From NCBI GenBank assembly GCA_964553045.1, contig CAZKJG010000029.1, positions 1 to 24,748 on the forward strand: a stretch of 24,748 nt of DNA. Reading direction: 5' to 3'. The notes below the pieces were generated by a model. That model made no database searches and was not told the origin of the DNA. It saw only the letters and a program-made list of their open reading frames with translations. Position 1 is the stretch's first letter, and the number at the start of each line of letters is the position of its first letter. A program made the position numbers and the translations under genes. Positions 1 to 7,875 of the stretch are shown here, one piece after another. The DNA comes from JAWLEP01 sp964553045. Lineage in GTDB: Bacteria > Fermentibacterota > Fermentibacteria > Fermentibacterales > JCC-6.

Positions 1-656
1 GGTCGAGGCTGGACGAGACCAAGAGCCTGGAGAGCTTTGACTTTGCGGCGGTGCCGTGGCTGTCAGGTGCTCTGGTGCGCGACCTCGCGACATGCCGCTT
101 TGTGGAGCGTACTGAGAATCTCCTGCTGGCCGGGCCCACCGGTACGGGCAAGACCCATCTGGCCCATGCCTTGGGCCTGGAGGCGATCAAGCGGGAGATG
201 CGTGTGCTGTGCCGGCCGGTGCACCAGATGCTGTCCCGGCTGCACTCAGGCCGTGCTGACGGCAGCCACGGGAGGTACTGGAGCAGGTTGCTGCGCGTGG
301 ACCTGCTGATACTGGACGACTTTGGGCTGGTGCCCCTTACGACACAGTCGGCCGAGGATCTCTACGAGCTGATCAGGAAGCGGTACGAGCGTGGGTCGAT
401 CATCATCACCAGCAACCGGGCACCTGAGGAATGGGACGGTGTCTTTGGCAACCAGCTGATGGCCTCGGCCGCCCTGGACAGGCTTACCCATCACTCACGC
501 TTCATCGAAATGAAGGGCGAGAGCTACAGGCAGAGAGAGCGCAGGCTACGGAACGACTCGATCATTAAAACCGGAGAGAAAACGGGAGAGGAGGAAGAGG
601 TCACTCAGTCAGCAAATCAGGCGTCCGTCGACACAGAAAGGGGTGGGGACATATAA
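1..656 (+). CDS. istB: IS21-family helper ATPase IstB, 5' end outside window
   Basis: This is the AAA+ helper ATPase of an IS21-type element, which works with the IstA transposase in target selection and strand transfer. The reading frame is already open at base 3 and reads SRLDETKSLESFDF, a typical IstB stretch before the ATPase core, so the start codon lies upstream of the window. The Walker A motif GPTGTGKTH lies near bases 135-165 and Walker B LLILDDFGL near 304-330. The C-terminal part carries the IstB pattern RYERGSIIITSNRAPEEW and then a short charged tail ending at TAA 654-656. The product looks complete from the ATPase core onward. istA would be expected just upstream, outside the window. 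The IS4 element begins about 80 bp downstream, so two transposable elements sit side by side here. Family assignment is firm; activity of the element cannot be judged. Confidence 0.93.
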   Translation, partial: SRLDETKSLESFDFAAVPWLSGALVRDLATCRFVERTENLLLAGPTGTGKTHLAHALGLEAIKREMRVLCRPVHQMLSRLHSGRADGSHGRYWSRLLRVDLLILDDFGLVPLTTQSAEDLYELIRKRYERGSIIITSNRAPEEWDGVFGNQLMASAALDRLTHHSRFIEMKGESYRQRERRLRNDSIIKTGEKTGEEEEVTQSANQASVDTERGGDI

Positions 657-682
657 CCGACCCTGAGTGGGGGAGTCGGGCC

Positions 683-693
683 GGTCCTTGACA
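683..693 (+). repeat. Possible right terminus of the IS21 element
   Basis: Just after istB the sequence GGTCCTTGACA, read inward, is TGTCAAGGACC. IS21-family ends typically begin 5'-TG and often carry a TGTCAA-like tip, so base 693 is a reasonable guess for the outer boundary. The same bases contain a perfect outward-facing -35 hexamer, TTGACA (688-693). The matching left end is outside the window, so neither the inverted repeat nor a target duplication can be verified. Confidence 0.35.
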
Positions 694-725
694 CTTGTGA
701 TTGTATTTTATCTGGGAGCATATTC

Positions 726-734
726 AGGCTTTGA
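726..734 (+). repeat. Target-site duplication, left copy
   Basis: AGGCTTTGA lies directly outside the left inverted repeat and is identical to the nine bases directly outside the right repeat. Confidence 0.88.
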
Positions 735-748
735 CACTGCTGTCCCAT
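735..748 (+). repeat. Left terminal inverted repeat of the IS4 element
   Basis: CACTGCTGTCCCAT matches the inward reading of the right end at 12 of 14 positions; the two mismatches are adjacent, at positions 5-6 of the repeat. Confidence 0.85.
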
Positions 749-766
749 TGAGCAAAGATAGCAGGG

Positions 767-793
767 TTGGAACGCACTGAGTAGTAATATAAT
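767..793 (+). promoter_or_regulatory. Candidate transposase promoter
   Basis: A perfect -10 hexamer TATAAT lies at 788-793, inside the element and upstream of the transposase. The best -35 is weak (TTGGAA, 767-772, 15-bp spacing). The short AT-rich stretch stands out from the GC-rich surroundings. Confidence 0.45.
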
Positions 794-867
794 GCAGAGA
801 TATGAGACCGTACACGACTTGAATCGATATCCATTGTATTCTCCTTCCAGAGAGGAATGGAGGATAC

Positions 868-2040
868 ATGTATTCCGGACGGTTAGTGTTCTCGCAGCTA
901 ATGGATTACTTGCCACGAAGGCCCTTTGACAGATGCGTAAAGAAGTATGCTGGAGATTACCGGGTAAGGAGCTTCAATTGCAGGAGCCAGTTCCGTTGCA
1001 TGGCCTTCGGTCAGCTGGCCTACAGGACAAGTATGCGCGACATCGTCAGATGTCTCAGGGCCCACCAGAACAGGCTCTACCACATGGGGATAAGGGGTGG
1101 GGTATCTCTCAACAATCTCTCAAACAGCAACATGCAGAGGGATTGGCGTATCTACGCCGAGTACGGGCAGGTACTGATCGACATCGCCAGGACGCTCTAT
1201 GCAGATGAGTCCTTCTGCGAGGAGATCAGCGAGCCGGTATACGCCCTTGATTCCACAACGATATCCCTCTCGCTCTCCCTCTTTCCCTGGGCGGACTTCA
1301 GGGATAACGCCGGGGGAATCAAGCTCCACACGCTCATGGAGCTGCCCAGCTCCATACCCACATTCCTGCAGATCACGGAGGCCCGCCCGCATGATGTCAA
1401 CGTCCTCGACTCGCTTATCCTCGAGCCGGGAGCCTATTACGTGATGGATCGGGGATACATGGACTTCGCCAGGCTGTACCGGATAGCCAGGAGTGGGGCG
1501 TTCTTCGTCACCCGGCTCAAGCGCAACGTAAAACTGCGCCGGAGATACTCGCACCCCAAGGATGCATCTCTCGGCATCCTGTCGGATCAGACCGTCGTAG
1601 CGGCCGAGGAGAAAAGCTACAATCACTATCCGGCGCCCCTGCGCAGGGTAAGGTTCAGAGACGAGGAGCAGGGAAGGTCGTTCGCCTTCCTGACCAACAA
1701 CTTCGATCTCTCCGCCCGGACCGTCGCCGACCTCTTCAAGTCACGCTGGCAGATAGAGTTGTTCTTCAAGTGGATCAAGCAGCACCTGCAGATCAAGTCG
1801 TTTTTCGGGCATACCATGAACGCCGTAAAGACGCAGATCTGGATTGCCGTATCCACTTATGTGCTGGTGGCAATCATCCGAAAGAAACTCGGCTTGGACC
1901 ATCTCAGTCTCTACAATATTCTACAGGTTTTGAGCGTTTCGCTGTTTTGTTATGTTGATCTACCGCAATTACTTAGAGAATCCGACTTCGAGCCTGGTGA
2001 TTATAATAATCCTAACCAGTTGCAGCTCTTCAACTTATGA
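868..2040 (+). CDS. IS4-family DDE transposase with N-terminal DUF4372
   Basis: This cut-and-paste transposase mobilises the element that contains it. The 390-residue protein has the N-terminal DUF4372 region (SGRLVFSQLMDYLPRRPFD, then FRCMAFGQLAYRTSMRDI) followed by the RNase H-like DDE core. The first acidic residue is in YALDSTTI and the second in YVMDRGYMDF. The third lies in the IS4 signature SRWQIELFFKWIKQHLQIK, where the Glu follows RWQI and the Lys residues are in place. The ATG start is preceded by GGAGG at 859-863. Length is normal for this group and the frame is unbroken, so it could be active. The C-terminal end is less GC-rich than the host genes, in keeping with acquisition. Confidence 0.95.
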   Translation: MYSGRLVFSQLMDYLPRRPFDRCVKKYAGDYRVRSFNCRSQFRCMAFGQLAYRTSMRDIVRCLRAHQNRLYHMGIRGGVSLNNLSNSNMQRDWRIYAEYGQVLIDIARTLYADESFCEEISEPVYALDSTTISLSLSLFPWADFRDNAGGIKLHTLMELPSSIPTFLQITEARPHDVNVLDSLILEPGAYYVMDRGYMDFARLYRIARSGAFFVTRLKRNVKLRRRYSHPKDASLGILSDQTVVAAEEKSYNHYPAPLRRVRFRDEEQGRSFAFLTNNFDLSARTVADLFKSRWQIELFFKWIKQHLQIKSFFGHTMNAVKTQIWIAVSTYVLVAIIRKKLGLDHLSLYNILQVLSVSLFCYVDLPQLLRESDFEPGDYNNPNQLQLFNL

Positions 2041-2053
2041 TGGGACACTAGTG
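2040..2053 (-). repeat. Right terminal inverted repeat of the IS4 element
   Basis: ATGGGACACTAGTG begins at the last base of the transposase stop codon, so the gene runs right into the end of the element. Its reverse complement pairs with the left end. Confidence 0.85.
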
Positions 2054-2062
2054 AGGCTTTGA
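2054..2062 (+). repeat. Target-site duplication, right copy
   Basis: AGGCTTTGA lies directly outside the right inverted repeat. The match ends exactly at nine bases on both sides (next bases differ), which fixes the boundaries of the element. Confidence 0.88.
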
Positions 2063-2077
2063 TTACGTTGAGCAGGA

Positions 2078-3058
2078 GTGACCACCTCTCTTGCTTTCGG
2101 CGCGGTTTCGTTGATTGGAGCGTATGAGTTGATACTGGCAGTTTTCTCATCTTGGCGAAGGCTCGGGGCCATCTTGCTGCTGACGGTGCTAGGCGTGCTT
2201 TTCGTATCGGGCGTGGGGGTGGACATGCTCCGTCCGGTGGGGATGGGGCATCTGCAGGACGGGTGCAGGCAGTACCTGGACAGGTCTCAGAGCAAGGCTT
2301 TCACTACCTTTCTGACGCTGTCGGTGGTCAAGAGTGGGCTGGCTATTCTGGAGGGAAGCAGCGCGAATCTGAGCCTGCTGGGAAGCGGCCTCGACGTGGA
2401 GGTGGGCGATATAGTTCAGTCGTCCTACGACACCGTGGACTTCGCATGGCGCGTGATGCTGATGAGCTATCTGGCGCTGTTTCTCGCTGAGGTGCTAGTG
2501 ATGCTGGGGGAGGTGGCCGGGGGCTTCCTGCTCGGCCTGGCCTGTCTGGTGGGAGCTGTCTTCCTCGTCTTGAATTGGAGAGAAGCAGGGGGGCGCTGGC
2601 TGCGTCTGGCGGGCCGGTTGCTGAGTGTGCTGCTGGTGCTGGCCGTTACCCTCTATCTGCTGCTGCCTCTCAGCCTGCTTGTGGGCTCATCCGTGTCGAG
2701 CAGCATCGTGGAACCTATTCGTGCCGAGAATCAGCAGGCCCTGGAGGAGCTGAACCGCAAGATCAACATATTCCAGGGCAGCGTCACCGGCTGGCCGGGC
2801 AAGGCGAAGGACCTGCTGGGCAGCATCGACGACCTGGTGGAGAGCATCGCCGAGGGCCTTCTACGGATGTCGGTGGCCTACATCGTGGATGTGATCGTGG
2901 TGCCGTTGGGGCTTGTGCTGGCTCTGTACTGGCTGACACGGGCGATGCTGCGCAGTCTCCTGGGCAGAACCGAGTCGGAGCGGTTCGAGCGGGCTGCCCA
3001 GAAGGCGATGGAGGCTGTCATCAGGCGGTCCGCAAGGCGCCAGAGCGGGGCCGAGTAG
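2078..3058 (+). CDS. Multi-pass inner-membrane protein of unknown function
   Basis: I do not recognise the family. The 326-residue product is very hydrophobic, with likely membrane segments near residues 4-24, 29-49, 130-150, 152-172, 180-205 and 265-288. A polar, helical, possibly coiled-coil stretch (EPIRAENQQALEELNRKIN) lies between the last two, and the basic C-terminus is rich in Arg. The GTG at 2078 is the only start that keeps the first two membrane segments. An in-frame TGA at 2069-2071 blocks any upstream extension, with or without the IS4 element. Its AGGAG ribosome site lies almost on top of the GTG, so the start is uncertain. The IS4 insertion sits 16 bp upstream of the right target duplication's end and has probably separated the gene from its promoter. 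Its stop is one base from the stop of the convergent gene on the minus strand. Confidence 0.75.
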   Translation: MTTSLAFGAVSLIGAYELILAVFSSWRRLGAILLLTVLGVLFVSGVGVDMLRPVGMGHLQDGCRQYLDRSQSKAFTTFLTLSVVKSGLAILEGSSANLSLLGSGLDVEVGDIVQSSYDTVDFAWRVMLMSYLALFLAEVLVMLGEVAGGFLLGLACLVGAVFLVLNWREAGGRWLRLAGRLLSVLLVLAVTLYLLLPLSLLVGSSVSSSIVEPIRAENQQALEELNRKINIFQGSVTGWPGKAKDLLGSIDDLVESIAEGLLRMSVAYIVDVIVVPLGLVLALYWLTRAMLRSLLGRTESERFERAAQKAMEAVIRRSARRQSGAE

Positions 3059-3059
3059 G

Positions 3060-6000
3060 TCAGCCCTCCTGCTCTTTCCAGCCCTCGGGGAGGGCCACCT
3101 TATCCGGCGGTGTGCCGGACTCGATGAGGCGGTCGCGCAGCTTGCAGAAGTCTTCGAGGGTCTCGCTGGCGAGTCCCGTGCGGGAGATGATGTCCGTGGC
3201 CTCGCCGTAGAGGCCGAGGGCCTTCTCGGTATTCTTGCGGTCCAGGGCAAGCAGGCCCTGCATGGCGAGGGTGGTTGCGACGTTGCCCTGCAGATGCATC
3301 TCCCTGCAAAGCTCCAGGGCCCTGTCCAGGTACTCCTCGGCCTTGTCCAGGTCGCCCATCTCCCGGGCGGTGTTGCCGATGTTCTCCAGGAGTATGGCCT
3401 CGCTGCGGCGGTTGCCTGTCTCCCGGCATATGCGGAGCGCATCGCTGCGGTAGCGCATGGACTTCTCCGGCTGCCCCTTGGCCTTGTAGAGGGTGCCCAG
3501 GTTGCTGAGGACCCCGCCCTCCTCGCGGTAGTTGCCCACCTTGCGGTGGTGCTTCAGAGATAGCTGGAAGTTCCTCTCGGCCCCGTCGAGGTTTCCTGCC
3601 ATGGCGTAGTGGATTCCCAGGCCGTTGTAGCTGTAAGCCAGGCCCCGGGCGTCGTCGATCCGCATCTGCATCTCGATGGACTTCTGGAAGTAGTCGGCAG
3701 CCTCTTCGGCCTCCCCCATCCAGCTGAGGTTGTTGGCGATGTTGGTGTAGGTTGACGCCGCCTTCTCCAGCTCTCCGATCTCCATGCGCAGCTCTACGGT
3801 CTTTAGGTTGAGCTCGTAGGACTTCTGCATCTCCGCGGTGTCGGAGTACAGGTTGGCCAGGGCCCCCATGGCGTCGGCCTGGACTGCGGGGGACTCCAGT
3901 CGTCTGCCGATCTCCAGGCTCTCCTCCAGGTAGGCCTTCGCCTGGTCGAGCTGCTCGTTGCGGTAGGTGTTCAGGTACTGGCCGTAGCACTTGAGCACCC
4001 GGGCCAGAATCTTCTGGTCTCCCAGGCTGCGGGCGTCGTCCAGCATCTCCGCCACCATCTCCCCGGCCTCTTCGATTCGACCCTCGTCCTCCAGCATGTG
4101 CAGCTCGATCTCCGTGAGCTTTATGCGGTAGGCGGACCTCTCGGTCTCGTCTTCAAGCTTGGGCAGCCACCGGCGGGTGTCCTCCAGGGCCTTCCAGAGG
4201 ATGGCGCGCTCCTCTGCTATTGCTATTCGGTGCAGAACCTCAATCTGGTGGGGCATGGCCCGGTCCACATTGCCTGCGGCGTACCAGTTGGTGGAGGCTA
4301 CCTCCGGCCGTGGGCCGCGGAGGGAAGCCTCCGCCTCCTCGGCTACCAGCCGGTGCAGCATGCGGCGGTTGGCGTGGAGGATCGACTCGTAGGCGGCCCT
4401 TCTCACCATGCCGTGACGGAAGGCCAGCACTCCTGCGGAGGTGGCATTGAGTATGCCCATCTCCACCAGGTCATCGATGGAGGCGGTGGAGGTGCCGTGC
4501 TCACCCAGCCTCTCCAGCACCGCGGCGGCCAGCGAGCGGTCGAGGTCGTCGCCTATCACCGCCGCCACCTGAGCAGCCGTTCGCAGGTGCCGGGGCAGCT
4601 TGTCCAGGCGGGCTCTGACCAGTGCCGACAGGGTGGAGGGGACCTTGATGGAGGCCAGGTCGCCCCGGACCTGCAGCTCTCCTCCCTCTGCGGTGAGCAG
4701 GCCGGTCTCCGATACCGCCGTGGCCAGCTCCTCCACGAAGAGGGGATTGCCTCCGCAGTACCTCTCCACCAGGGCGGCCAGGGGGGAGTCCGGGGAGTCG
4801 GCTGTGGGCTTCTCCTCCGAGCCTGCAGCATTTGCCGCCAGACTGGCGCAGTGCTCGGTGCTCAGGGGGTCGAGCCGGTGCGTGTATGCCCTCAGAGCTT
4901 CGGATTCGGGAAGTCCGGAGGGGGCCTCACGGGCGGTGGCCACCACTACGAGCGGCCTTTTCGAGCGGCGCTCGGCCATCACCAGCGAGAGCATCTCCAG
5001 GGATGCCGTGTCGGCCCACTGCAGGTCGTCGAGGAGGAATACGTTCCTGTCCCTGCCCGCCAGCGCTTCCGTGAGCTTGAGAATCGCGAAGCGGATCCTG
5101 TCGCGGCGGAGCCTGTCGCCCAGCCTTTCCATCTCCTTCGACTCGGGCAGGGAAAGGAGGTGGGCCAGTGCCTGGGTTTCCTGATCCGTGAAGGGATCCT
5201 CTTCGGTCTGCACCTCCTGAAGCAGTGCTTCCAGGTCGTGGAATCCCGGCCTGCTGTCCGAGCGCCTGTCCAGCAGATGCTGCAGCAGCGTGGTCCACAG
5301 CCAGAAGGGGGGCTGGGCGTAGGGGCGGGTATGGCCCACCGAGTACTTCTCGACACCGGCCCTTCCCAGGGCTTCACGGGCCAGCCTGGACTTGCCCAGG
5401 CCCGCTTCGCCCTCCAGGACCACCATGAGATTCGGGGATTCGGGGCCCTCGAGGTGGGCGGACAGGAGGGAGACGGTGGTTTTCAGGTCTGAGGCCCTGT
5501 TTACGAAGGGCAGCTCCCGGCGGGACACCCGGACGGGGTTCCAGCCGGTGCCCCCCTCGGCCAGTCCCTCCATCCGGAACACCTGAGCAGGCTCGCTGAG
5601 GCCCTTTACCGCCATGGTCCCCAGGTCTTCCCATTCGATGGCGTCGCGGCACTGCCCGCGGAGCGTGCCGTCTGCGAGGACCTGCCCGGGCTCCGCCATG
5701 GACTCGAGGCGGGAGGCCAGGTTCACCGGGGTGCCTGTGGCGGTGAGGTGGCCGGAGGGGTCGGGGGCCACGGTGACTTCGCCGAAGGTGACCCCTGCCA
5801 CAGGGGCCAGGATATCGGCCTGTATGCCGAAGGACCCGCGCACCTCCTCGATTGTGTCCATCATCCGCAGGGCGGTCTCCGCGGCGCGGACCGAGTCGTT
5901 CTCGCCGGCCAGACGGGCTCCGAAGAGGGCCATGATCCTGCCGCCGGAGTACTTGTCCACGTAGCCGCCGTAGGCCTCTACCAGCCTGCCCAGAAGCCTG

Positions 6001-6206
6001 AGGATGCCGTTGCGCAGCTGCACCGGCTGCTCGATTGACGAGACCGCCTCCAGCGAGCCTATGCCCCGGAGGTTGAAGAAGAGCACCGCCACGGGGCGCC
6101 TCTCGCCCGGGCGGAGCTCGGGCTGCTGGGCCAGGCCCAGGGGAAAGGCCCGGTCCAGTATCGACAGGTCCTCCGCCGTCTGTCCGGCAATGCGGCCGAT
6201 GTCCAA
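3060..6206 (-). CDS. Degenerate class III cyclase domain + STAND ATPase + TPR protein
   Basis: This is a large cytoplasmic signalling protein of about 1048 residues. The N-terminal 200 residues form a class III nucleotide cyclase fold, followed by a STAND/AAA ATPase (Walker A GEAGLGKS, Walker B VFLLDDLQWAD) and at least seven TPR-type helical repeats to the C-terminus. In the cyclase, both metal-binding aspartates are replaced. The usual F-x-D-L motif reads FFNL (Asn45), and the usual I-G-D motif reads SGGRIMALFG (Gly89). The adenine-contacting position in GTPVN is Thr159; Asn162 and Arg166 remain. Catalysis is therefore unlikely; a sensory or dimerisation role is inferred. The TTG start at 6206 is chosen because GGGAGGG lies four bases upstream. 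The ATG codons at 6281 and 6332 have no ribosome site. Its paralogue at 18832-21615 keeps both aspartates. Confidence 0.88.
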   Translation of the reverse strand: MDIGRIAGQTAEDLSILDRAFPLGLAQQPELRPGERRPVAVLFFNLRGIGSLEAVSSIEQPVQLRNGILRLLGRLVEAYGGYVDKYSGGRIMALFGARLAGENDSVRAAETALRMMDTIEEVRGSFGIQADILAPVAGVTFGEVTVAPDPSGHLTATGTPVNLASRLESMAEPGQVLADGTLRGQCRDAIEWEDLGTMAVKGLSEPAQVFRMEGLAEGGTGWNPVRVSRRELPFVNRASDLKTTVSLLSAHLEGPESPNLMVVLEGEAGLGKSRLAREALGRAGVEKYSVGHTRPYAQPPFWLWTTLLQHLLDRRSDSRPGFHDLEALLQEVQTEEDPFTDQETQALAHLLSLPESKEMERLGDRLRRDRIRFAILKLTEALAGRDRNVFLLDDLQWADTASLEMLSLVMAERRSKRPLVVVATAREAPSGLPESEALRAYTHRLDPLSTEHCASLAANAAGSEEKPTADSPDSPLAALVERYCGGNPLFVEELATAVSETGLLTAEGGELQVRGDLASIKVPSTLSALVRARLDKLPRHLRTAAQVAAVIGDDLDRSLAAAVLERLGEHGTSTASIDDLVEMGILNATSAGVLAFRHGMVRRAAYESILHANRRMLHRLVAEEAEASLRGPRPEVASTNWYAAGNVDRAMPHQIEVLHRIAIAEERAILWKALEDTRRWLPKLEDETERSAYRIKLTEIELHMLEDEGRIEEAGEMVAEMLDDARSLGDQKILARVLKCYGQYLNTYRNEQLDQAKAYLEESLEIGRRLESPAVQADAMGALANLYSDTAEMQKSYELNLKTVELRMEIGELEKAASTYTNIANNLSWMGEAEEAADYFQKSIEMQMRIDDARGLAYSYNGLGIHYAMAGNLDGAERNFQLSLKHHRKVGNYREEGGVLSNLGTLYKAKGQPEKSMRYRSDALRICRETGNRRSEAILLENIGNTAREMGDLDKAEEYLDRALELCREMHLQGNVATTLAMQGLLALDRKNTEKALGLYGEATDIISRTGLASETLEDFCKLRDRLIESGTPPDKVALPEGWKEQEG

Positions 6207-6235
6207 GATTCCCTCCCTGCTGAATGTGGAATATA
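6207..6235 (-). promoter_or_regulatory. Ribosome site and -10 box setting the TTG start
   Basis: On the minus strand GGGAGGG (6217-6211) lies four bases before the TTG at 6206-6204. A -10-like TATATT (6235-6230) lies further upstream. Together they argue that translation begins at the TTG and not at the upstream ATG codons. Confidence 0.5.
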
Positions 6236-6347
6236 TGCGTCTGCGCCGGCCCCGTCGGGCCCGAATGTCGGGGCTGCACATGGAACCGCACAGGCATCCG
6301 TGTCTAGAGCCCCCCGAAAGCCATTCATCCAAGACGAAGGGAAACTC

Positions 6348-6824
6348 ATGCGTTCTGTTTGCTGCATCGTGCTGATGCTGCTTCCCGGCCTTGTTGTGGC
6401 CGGCACTCCCGAAGAGGGCTTCGAGACCGTGGCCGACGCGCTGTACTCAAGTGACGCCGCGGCGTTCATGGAGGGGCTCTCCGGGGCCAATCTCCAGCAG
6501 CTGGAGACCATGGTGGCCATGGTCAAGATGTCCCCCGAGGACGCGGCTGCGCAGCTCTCGGCCGAGCAGGGCGAGGAGATAACCGCGGACGAGCTGATGC
6601 AGTGGACGGCCGAGGACCTGGTGGCGGTGCTCATAGCCGCCCCGCAGCTGCAGGAGCAGCTTCCGCCCAGGGAGGCTCTCGAGGTGGCTCGCAGCGAGAC
6701 CGACGGCGATTCCGCCACCATCTTCCTTGTGGTGCCCGAAGTTGAGGAGGAGCTGCCGCTTCTGATGGTCCGGGAGGGCGATGACTGGAAGCTGGGCGAG
6801 CCCTTCATGAACATGGGCGGCTGA
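6348..6824 (+). CDS. Small secreted protein of unknown function
   Basis: A 158-residue product with a clear Sec signal peptide (MRSVCCIVLMLLPGLVVA, cleavage before GTPEEG). The mature part is acidic and helical (residues 20-95), then ends in a compact strand-rich segment (SATIFLVV, LPLLMVREGDDWKLGEP). The last segment resembles the end of small NTF2/DUF4878-like secreted domains, where a final strand carries a Trp-Lys motif; this resemblance is weak. The ATG at 6348 is supported by GAAGGGA six bases upstream. The gene is divergent from the cyclase-like gene and shares about 140 bp of upstream DNA with it. A hairpin terminator follows. Confidence 0.82.
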   Translation: MRSVCCIVLMLLPGLVVAGTPEEGFETVADALYSSDAAAFMEGLSGANLQQLETMVAMVKMSPEDAAAQLSAEQGEEITADELMQWTAEDLVAVLIAAPQLQEQLPPREALEVARSETDGDSATIFLVVPEVEEELPLLMVREGDDWKLGEPFMNMGG

Positions 6825-6852
6825 TCCGGGCGGACATGCCGGTTCTGCGAGA

Positions 6853-6879
6853 GGGCTCCGGGGCGTTTCCCCGGGGCCC
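6853..6879 (+). terminator. Hairpin terminator after the small secreted protein
   Basis: An 11-bp GC-rich stem (GGGCTCCGGGG at 6853-6863 and CCCCGGGGCCC at 6869-6879, one mismatch) closes a five-base loop. It is followed by a T-rich stretch (TTCTTGGCTTATT). It lies 29 bp past the stop codon. Confidence 0.65.
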
Positions 6880-6909
6880 TTCTTGGCTTATTCTCCCGGT
6901 GAGGGCCGT

Positions 6910-7800
6910 TTGTGGGACAGGCATTGGAGGTTGGCCGTGGCTGTTGCTTTTTTCTTCGTTCTTCTCACGGGTATGGTCGCCGAGAGCGGGGATGGGCCGG
7001 TGGTCCTGGAGGAGCCGCCCTTCGAGTACACGCTGGCCCGGGGGCCGGGGGAGAGGATCTCGCTTCGGGTTGTGGACTCATCGGCCGCGGGAGTGACGGG
7101 CCCTGAGGGCTGGTTCGCCGAGGTCTCCTACCCGGCGCTCACCTTCCATGGTGGCGGCGTGAACGACGCCATAAGGGGGGAGTCGGTGCCGGGGAGGGTG
7201 CCGGAGTCTGTCTCCGCAGACGGCCTGCGGCTGCATCTCTACCAGCTGATGTACTCGGGCGACATGGCCGTTGCCAGCTACGGCCTGCCGCCCAACCGGT
7301 TCGGCGTGGTGCTGGATCCTCGGGTGCTGGTGGGGCTGGCGCCGGACGGCTCCGGGCCGGCGTGGGTCCTGGACCTCTCGCGCTACCTGTACGCTCCGGG
7401 GGATGATCCGGACGACGGCGCCCTGGCCCAGGCAGTGAGGTGGGCCGAGGTCCACGACGGGGTGCTCTACTTCTCCAACTACCATCGCACCTACGCCACC
7501 AACACCGACGGGAGGAACGCCTACGTCACCGCCATCCGCCTTGCGGACCTCGCGCTGCTGTGGCGAAGCCGACCCCTGGTGTGCAACAGCCACAACTTCC
7601 TGGTCACGGAGGGCAGCATCGTCTGCGGCTACGGCTTCACTGACGAGTTAGACTTCCTCTACCTGCTGGACCGGGATACGGGGGAGGTTTATGACTCCGT
7701 GGCCGTGCAGAGCGCGCCGGAGTACCTGGCGGCCATGGGCAGCTACCTGTACGTCCGCTGCTACGACACCGAGTACGTCTTCGAGATGGTGGGGCAGTAG
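6910..7800 (+). CDS. Secreted protein with propeller-like repeats, function unknown
   Basis: The 296-residue product has an N-terminal signal or anchor sequence (charged WDRHWR, then LAVAVAFFFVLLTG) and a long extracytoplasmic part. Strand-rich repeats such as DLALLWRSRPLV, SIVCGYGFTDELDFLYLLD and SYLYVRCYDTEYVFEM, with the DRDTGEVYDSV turn, look like blades of a PQQ/WD-type beta-propeller. No catalytic motif is recognised. The TTG at 6910 is preferred because GGTGAGGG lies just before it and it keeps the basic n-region. A GTG at 6937 with GGAGG six bases upstream is the main alternative. It lies just after a terminator, so it is probably transcribed on its own. Confidence 0.75.
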   Translation: MWDRHWRLAVAVAFFFVLLTGMVAESGDGPVVLEEPPFEYTLARGPGERISLRVVDSSAAGVTGPEGWFAEVSYPALTFHGGGVNDAIRGESVPGRVPESVSADGLRLHLYQLMYSGDMAVASYGLPPNRFGVVLDPRVLVGLAPDGSGPAWVLDLSRYLYAPGDDPDDGALAQAVRWAEVHDGVLYFSNYHRTYATNTDGRNAYVTAIRLADLALLWRSRPLVCNSHNFLVTEGSIVCGYGFTDELDFLYLLDRDTGEVYDSVAVQSAPEYLAAMGSYLYVRCYDTEYVFEMVGQ

Positions 7801-7832
7801 GGGGCTGCAGGTCTTGAGGTCTGGATGGAGAA

Positions 7833-7856
7833 GGGGCCGCCCGATCGGGCGGCCCC
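7833..7856. terminator. Bidirectional hairpin terminator between convergent genes
   Basis: A perfect inverted repeat has ten-base arms (GGGGCCGCCC at 7833-7842, GGGCGGCCCC at 7847-7856) around GATC. It lies between the stop at 7800 on the plus strand and the stop at 7876 on the minus strand. The T-tracts are short (ATGTTT on plus, CTTCTCC on minus), so it is probably a shared terminator of moderate strength. Confidence 0.65.
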
Positions 7857-7875
7857 ATGTTTCAGGCTGCTCTCT

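Larger units (their letters stand above)
735..2053 (+). mobile_element. Complete IS4-family insertion sequence (DUF4372-type)
   Basis: A 1319-bp element holds one transposase gene between two 14-bp inverted repeats. The left repeat (735-748) is CACTGCTGTCCCAT. The right repeat (2040-2053) reads inward as CACTAGTGTCCCAT, so 12 of 14 positions match. It is bounded on both sides by the 9-bp direct repeat AGGCTTTGA (726-734 and 2054-2062), the size expected for IS4-family target duplications. Removing the element and one repeat restores a continuous site between the istB gene and the membrane-protein gene at 2078. Intact ends, exact duplications and an open transposase frame suggest recent insertion. 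Confidence 0.92.

Noticed and set aside
688..737. Repeated TTGACAC (688-694 and 731-737) as IS21 internal end repeats
   Set aside because: The second copy spans the junction of the target duplication and the IS4 inverted repeat, so it arose by the insertion and is coincidental.
4098..5492. 464-codon plus-strand frame inside the pseudo-cyclase gene
   Set aside because: It is antisense to clear Walker and cyclase motifs and its translation is low-complexity; such frames arise from GC-rich third positions.
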